Positions 60,408 to 64,000 of a stretch of DNA of 64,000 nt are shown here, piece after piece. How positions within the stretch are numbered: the first letter of the stretch is position 1; every line of letters starts with the position of its first letter. The position numbers and the translations under genes were made by a program. The stretch comes from JAFGOG01 sp034429215 (lineage in GTDB: Bacteria; Chloroflexota; Anaerolineae; JAAYZQ01): assembly GCA_034429215.1 (NCBI GenBank), contig DAOUGI010000098.1, forward strand, positions 1 to 64,000. The letters are read 5' to 3'. The notes under the pieces are model-generated. The model was not told the origin of the DNA. It saw nothing but the letters and a program-made list of their open reading frames with translations, and ran no database searches.

Positions 60408-62006
60408 CTATTTCCTCGGCAGGGTAAAGATAAAGATCGAGCCTCGCTCGGGGGCGCTCTCGACCCAGACACGGCCGCCGTGAGCCTCGACGATAGCCTT
60501 GACTAGGTATAACCCCAGGCCGGTGCCCTTGGCGCGGCGATGCTCAGGCAAATCGACGCGGTGAAAGCGGTCGAATATGTGGGCCTGTTCCTCCGGCGGA
60601 ATGCCGATCCCCTGGTCGGCCACGTACACCGTCACGTCCGACGGATCGACACGGCCGCCGATCCAGATCGTGCCGCCCGAGGGCGAGTATTTGACGGCGT
60701 TGTCGATCAAGTTGGACAACACCTCCTGGAGCCGTTCGGGATCGCCCCACACCGAGGGCAGGTCGGGCGGAAAGTCAAACTCGAAGGTATGGAGGTCAGT
60801 CCGGTCATGCAGGCCATCGACGACTTTGTGGGCCAGGTAAGGCAACGACACGTCGGTTGGTTCCAGTTTGAGCCGGCCGGCCTGGATACGGCTGGCTTCC
60901 AGGAGGTCGTCGATCAGGTGGGTCAGGTGGTCGGCTTCCTCGTTGATGACGGCCAGGCTGTCGCGCACTGTCTCGGCATCCCATGCCGCATCCTCACGCC
61001 GCAGTGTCTCGGCGTAGCCCTTGATCAGCGCCACGGGAGTCTTTAGTTCGTGCGAGACGACCGAGATAAAGGTCGATTTCAGGTCCTCAGCCTGGCGGAA
61101 ACGAGTGATGTCTACAACGTTGAGGATGACCCGCAGCAGGCTCCCCTCCCGATCGTAGAGCGGCGTGGCCGTCACCCCGACACTGACCGGTGCCGCATTG
61201 CCGCCTCGCCGCGGCTGCCCTGCACGGCCGGTGATTTCGCCCTCGACATAGGAAAGCTCGTCACTCTTGGAGGCACGCCGGTTGGGCAGATCGGGCAACG
61301 GCACGGGGGCGCCGTTGCGGTCTTGCAGGGTCAGGACCTCAGTGGCGGGGCGGCCGGCAACCTTCTCCGGCTCCCAGCCGGTTATGTGGGCCAGCGCGCG
61401 GTTGACCTGGCGCACCCGCCCAGCTCCATCCAGGATCATGATCCCCTCAGCGCTGTTGTCGATGATGGCTGCCAGCAGCCGCCTTTCGTCGCTGATCTGT
61501 TCATAGAGGGTGGCATTGCGCACGGCAATGGCAGCCTGGTCGGCAAAGGCAGCCAAGAGGGCCTGGTCTTCTGCCGAAAACGCACCACCGCCGATGCGAA
61601 AGATATAGATGGCGCCGATCCAGGCCTCTTCGATGACGAGTGGCAGGGCAACTACCTGATTGACGGCCAGGCCGGCGGCAGCAGCCACCATGCCCAGCCG
61701 CACATTCAGGTCGGGGATGGGCCACGCATGGGGACGGCCACTGCCGGGCGGAGGCGCGCCGAGCCCTGGCAGGTCGGCCCACAGCGGGCGGAAGAAGCTT
61801 AGCAGGTGCGGTGGCAGGCCGTAGCTGGCCCGCACATGCATCACCCCATCGGCATCGCCCAGGACGATCAAGCCCACTTGGCCGCGCAACAGTTCCACGG
61901 CGCTCTTGAGGGTCAGCTCAAGCAGCGACGCCAGGTCGAGCCGGGATGTCAGCGCCCGGCTGATTTGGAGCAGGTAATCCCGTTGGCGAAGGCGGTAATC
62001 TTGCAT
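60408..62006 (-). CDS. Cytoplasmic GAF-PAS sensor histidine kinase
   Basis: A 532-residue kinase with no clear transmembrane segment. A GAF domain (about 15-165) ends ADQAAIAVRNATLYEQI, followed by a PAS domain (LLAAIIDNSAEGIMILDGAGRVRQVNRAL, about 175-290), HisKA with His in VVSHELKTPVALI (about 325) and HATPase with GTGLGLYLVKAIVEAHGG. The response regulator encoded next to it (59691-60404) is its probable partner. The signal is unknown. It lies 32 bases after galK. Confidence 0.9.
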   Translation of the reverse strand: MQDYRLRQRDYLLQISRALTSRLDLASLLELTLKSAVELLRGQVGLIVLGDADGVMHVRASYGLPPHLLSFFRPLWADLPGLGAPPPGSGRPHAWPIPDLNVRLGMVAAAAGLAVNQVVALPLVIEEAWIGAIYIFRIGGGAFSAEDQALLAAFADQAAIAVRNATLYEQISDERRLLAAIIDNSAEGIMILDGAGRVRQVNRALAHITGWEPEKVAGRPATEVLTLQDRNGAPVPLPDLPNRRASKSDELSYVEGEITGRAGQPRRGGNAAPVSVGVTATPLYDREGSLLRVILNVVDITRFRQAEDLKSTFISVVSHELKTPVALIKGYAETLRREDAAWDAETVRDSLAVINEEADHLTHLIDDLLEASRIQAGRLKLEPTDVSLPYLAHKVVDGLHDRTDLHTFEFDFPPDLPSVWGDPERLQEVLSNLIDNAVKYSPSGGTIWIGGRVDPSDVTVYVADQGIGIPPEEQAHIFDRFHRVDLPEHRRAKGTGLGLYLVKAIVEAHGGRVWVESAPERGSIFIFTLPRK

Positions 62007-62038
62007 CTTTTAGCCCCAGGCCATCTGGCCGCCGGCCC

Positions 62039-63193
62039 TCAGCCTGCAGGCCCGGCACCCGCCGCTGCCCGGCAGACATACAGAGCTGGAGCACGCAGGG
62101 TCTGACGCTCATAGGCAGCAGCGACGTTGTGGGTGAACGCCTCCACGGCCGGCAGGTCAACCAGGGCGACGGCGCAGCCGCCAAAACCGGCACCGGTCAT
62201 GCGCGCACCCCAACAACCGGGCTGCGACTGGGCCAGCGCGGCTATCAGGTCCAGCTCTTCGCAGCTCACTTCGTACAGGTCTCGCAGGCTGGTATGCGAT
62301 TCATTCATCAGCCGGCCGAAGGAGCGCAGATCACCCCGGCGCAGCGCCTCGGCGGCGTGCAGTGTGCGGTCGTTTTCGTGGACGACGTGCCTGCACCGCC
62401 GGCGCAGCAAAGGCGGCAGGTCTTTGGACCGGGCTTCAAAGGCCTCCACGTCCAGATCGCGCAGGGCCGGGACGCCCAGCCGCCGGGCGCCCTCTTCGCA
62501 TTGCGCGCGGCGCTCGTTATAGGCCGAATCGACCAGGCCTCGCCGCTTGCTGGTGTCGCACACCACCACCGCCACATCGTCGGGCAGCGGCACCGGCTCC
62601 CAGGTAAAGGCCCGGCAGTCAATGAGCATTGCCTGGCCTTCCTGGCCCACAGCCGAGATCAACTGATCCATCAACCCGCACTGGGTGCCGGCAAACTCGT
62701 GCTCGGCCCGTTGGCTCAGCCGGGCGAGTTCCAGCGGCGACAGGCCGAGGGCAGACAGGTCACCGGCCGCCGTGGCTACCGCCACTTCCACCGCCGCCGA
62801 CGAGGAAAGGCCGGCGCCGATCGGCACGTCGCCGGTGTAGGCCAGGTCGAGGCCGGTCAAGCGGTGTCCGGCCATCTCGATCATCGCCAGGACACCGCGG
62901 ACATAGTTGGTCCAGTGCTCTTCCCGGCTGGGCCGCAGATCGTCCAGCTCAAAAAGGCTATCCCGTTCGAGGGAAACGGCGCGCACGCGCACCTGCCGAT
63001 CAGAGCGCAGGGCAGCGGCCAGCCAGACGGCGCGATCGATGGCCATCGGCAGCACAAACCCTTCGTTATAGTCCGTGTGCTCGCCGATCAGGTTCACCCG
63101 GCCGGGAGCACGGTACAGGCGTGCGGGCGGGTAGCCAAAAGCCTGGTGGAACGATTCTGCGACTGCAAAGGCCAAGCCTGAGCTAGGCGCCAT
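62039..63193 (-). CDS. galK: Galactokinase (GHMP family)
   Basis: A 384-residue galactokinase that phosphorylates galactose at C1 in the Leloir pathway. The signature GRVNLIGEHTDYNEGFVLP (about 32-50), the GHMP ATP-binding motif GAGLSSSAAVEV (about 123) and the C-terminal GAGFGGCAVALV are present, at the normal family length. It overlaps the upstream phosphoglycerate mutase gene by 11 bases. No other galactose genes lie in the window. Confidence 0.93.
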   Translation of the reverse strand: MAPSSGLAFAVAESFHQAFGYPPARLYRAPGRVNLIGEHTDYNEGFVLPMAIDRAVWLAAALRSDRQVRVRAVSLERDSLFELDDLRPSREEHWTNYVRGVLAMIEMAGHRLTGLDLAYTGDVPIGAGLSSSAAVEVAVATAAGDLSALGLSPLELARLSQRAEHEFAGTQCGLMDQLISAVGQEGQAMLIDCRAFTWEPVPLPDDVAVVVCDTSKRRGLVDSAYNERRAQCEEGARRLGVPALRDLDVEAFEARSKDLPPLLRRRCRHVVHENDRTLHAAEALRRGDLRSFGRLMNESHTSLRDLYEVSCEELDLIAALAQSQPGCWGARMTGAGFGGCAVALVDLPAVEAFTHNVAAAYERQTLRAPALYVCRAAAGAGPAG

Positions 63194-64000
63194 ACTTGGT
63201 CAGCCTTGCAGCATGGCCCATCGCCAGTGGCAGCTCGTGAGTGGCCGGGAAGGCGCCCAGGCTGCCCCTAAAGCAGGCCCGCTCTCCGAACTCTTCGATC
63301 CCGTCGGGCAGGCAGTAGCGGCTCCACAGCAGGGTGGGCACCGGGTGCCAGGAGTGGCTCTTGAGGACGGCCGGGGTCGAATGGTCGCCGGTCACGATCA
63401 GGACATCGGGGTCGAGGGCCAAGATGGCGGGCACTACCCCCTCATCCACGTGCTCGATGACCGAGACCTTGCGATCAAAGTCACCATCTTCACCGGCCGA
63501 GTCGGTCTTTTTAACGTGAAAGTAGAAATAGTCGTACCGGCTCCAATTGGCCCGCAGCGTTTCGACCTGATCCTCGACCGCCTCGCCGGCCACGTCCAGG
63601 ATGTCCATGCCGATGAGCCGGGCCACACCTTTGTACATGGGATAGACGGCGACGGCCGCAGCGCGCAGGCCATACAGGTCGCCGAAATGGGGCAGGCCGG
63701 GGTCCTTGGCAAAACCGCGCAGGTTGAGCGAATTGGCCGGTGGGTGGGCCTTCAAGATCTGGCGGGCGGCAGTCAGCCAGCGGTTCACCAGCTCGGCCGC
63801 CGGTTCAGAGGCCTGATCCTCGGCCTGGGCCATGAGCGGCGGCACGCCGAGTCGCTGGGGGTCGGTGTCGCGGATATTGGCGTGCAGGGTCTGGCTGCCA
63901 GGCGGGGTCGGGCGCAGGACCAGGACAAAACGGTATTCCTTGACCGTCTCGACAAAGGTCTGGACGCCGGGCAGGCTGATGGCGCGCAGCAGGGTCACCA
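63183..64000 (-). CDS. apgM: Cofactor-independent phosphoglycerate mutase, archaeal (ApgM) type, N-terminus outside window
   Basis: At least 271 C-terminal residues of an alkaline-phosphatase-superfamily phosphoglycerate mutase. Visible stretches are SLNLRGFAKDPGLPHFGDLYGLRAAAVAVYPMYKGVARLIGM, YFHVKKTDSAGEDGDFDRKVSVIEHVD and the metal ligands in VTGDHSTPAVLKSHSWHPVP. The family is about 400 residues long, so roughly 130 N-terminal residues lie beyond base 64000. It interconverts 3- and 2-phosphoglycerate in glycolysis. Confidence 0.9.
   Translation of the reverse strand, partial: VTLLRAISLPGVQTFVETVKEYRFVLVLRPTPPGSQTLHANIRDTDPQRLGVPPLMAQAEDQASEPAAELVNRWLTAARQILKAHPPANSLNLRGFAKDPGLPHFGDLYGLRAAAVAVYPMYKGVARLIGMDILDVAGEAVEDQVETLRANWSRYDYFYFHVKKTDSAGEDGDFDRKVSVIEHVDEGVVPAILALDPDVLIVTGDHSTPAVLKSHSWHPVPTLLWSRYCLPDGIEEFGERACFRGSLGAFPATHELPLAMGHAARLTKYGA

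Overview
This 64 kb window is a GC-rich, densely packed bacterial chromosome segment, with genes on both strands in long, overlapping operons. I infer Chloroflexota (Anaerolineae-like or a neighbouring class). The reasons are overall gene content: an oversized SecA, multi-GAF histidine kinases, a KaiC-like ATPase module, KdpFABC/KdpDE beside a KimA-type permease, and Vor-type 2-oxoacid:ferredoxin oxidoreductase. Short GC-rich palindromic repeats of a kind common in such genomes also occur. No rRNA, CRISPR array, integrase or transposase is visible. Several promoters match TTGACA-17-TATAAT closely, so sigma-70-type initiation is easy to read here.

Layout. 1-5.3 kb: housekeeping and repair genes (partial membrane-anchored gene, MutY-NUDIX, MATE exporter, AmrS-like radical SAM enzyme, CooC-like ATPase). 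5.5-12.2 kb: one 2,229-residue SecA whose helical scaffold is split by about 1,250-1,300 extra residues, mostly a 63-residue repeat. 12.2-18.7 kb: a signalling cassette (winged-helix protein, KaiC/RAD55-like ATPase, two small membrane proteins, a 7-GAF histidine kinase). 18.7-25 kb: two phosphate acyltransferase paralogues around a P-loop ATPase, then a four-subunit 2-oxoacid:ferredoxin oxidoreductase and a metallo-beta-lactamase-fold hydrolase. 25-27.8 kb: Fpg, Maf and HIT. 27.9-30.3 kb: a thiol-redox operon in which three genes carry an in-frame UGA at a redox-active position, each followed by a SECIS-like hairpin, so they are best read as selenoproteins. The operon starts at a consensus promoter with a CsoR/CstR-like palindrome.

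30.3-41.8 kb is a potassium-uptake region. The Kdp operon includes a 31-residue leader membrane peptide and an extra gene between kdpB and kdpC. It is divergent from a KimA-like transporter and an orphan KdpE-like regulator. The shared intergenic region has paired TTGA repeats with identical geometry at both promoters. 41.9-47.6 kb: an oligopeptide ABC transporter. 47.9-54.3 kb: a DUF4476-like His-rich protein, then a lysine/ornithine operon (separate LKR and SDH proteins plus an ornithine aminotransferase), an epimerase and a GNAT acetyltransferase. 54.3-64 kb: Tex, a polyamine-binding lipoprotein paired with a histidine kinase, tRNA-Lys, a two-component pair, galactokinase and a truncated phosphoglycerate mutase.

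The most notable items are the selenoprotein operon, the repeat-expanded SecA and the symmetric Kdp/KimA regulatory region. Family assignments come from motifs recognised by eye; no database search was run. Start sites were adjusted where ribosome-binding sites, overlaps or family N-termini argued for it.
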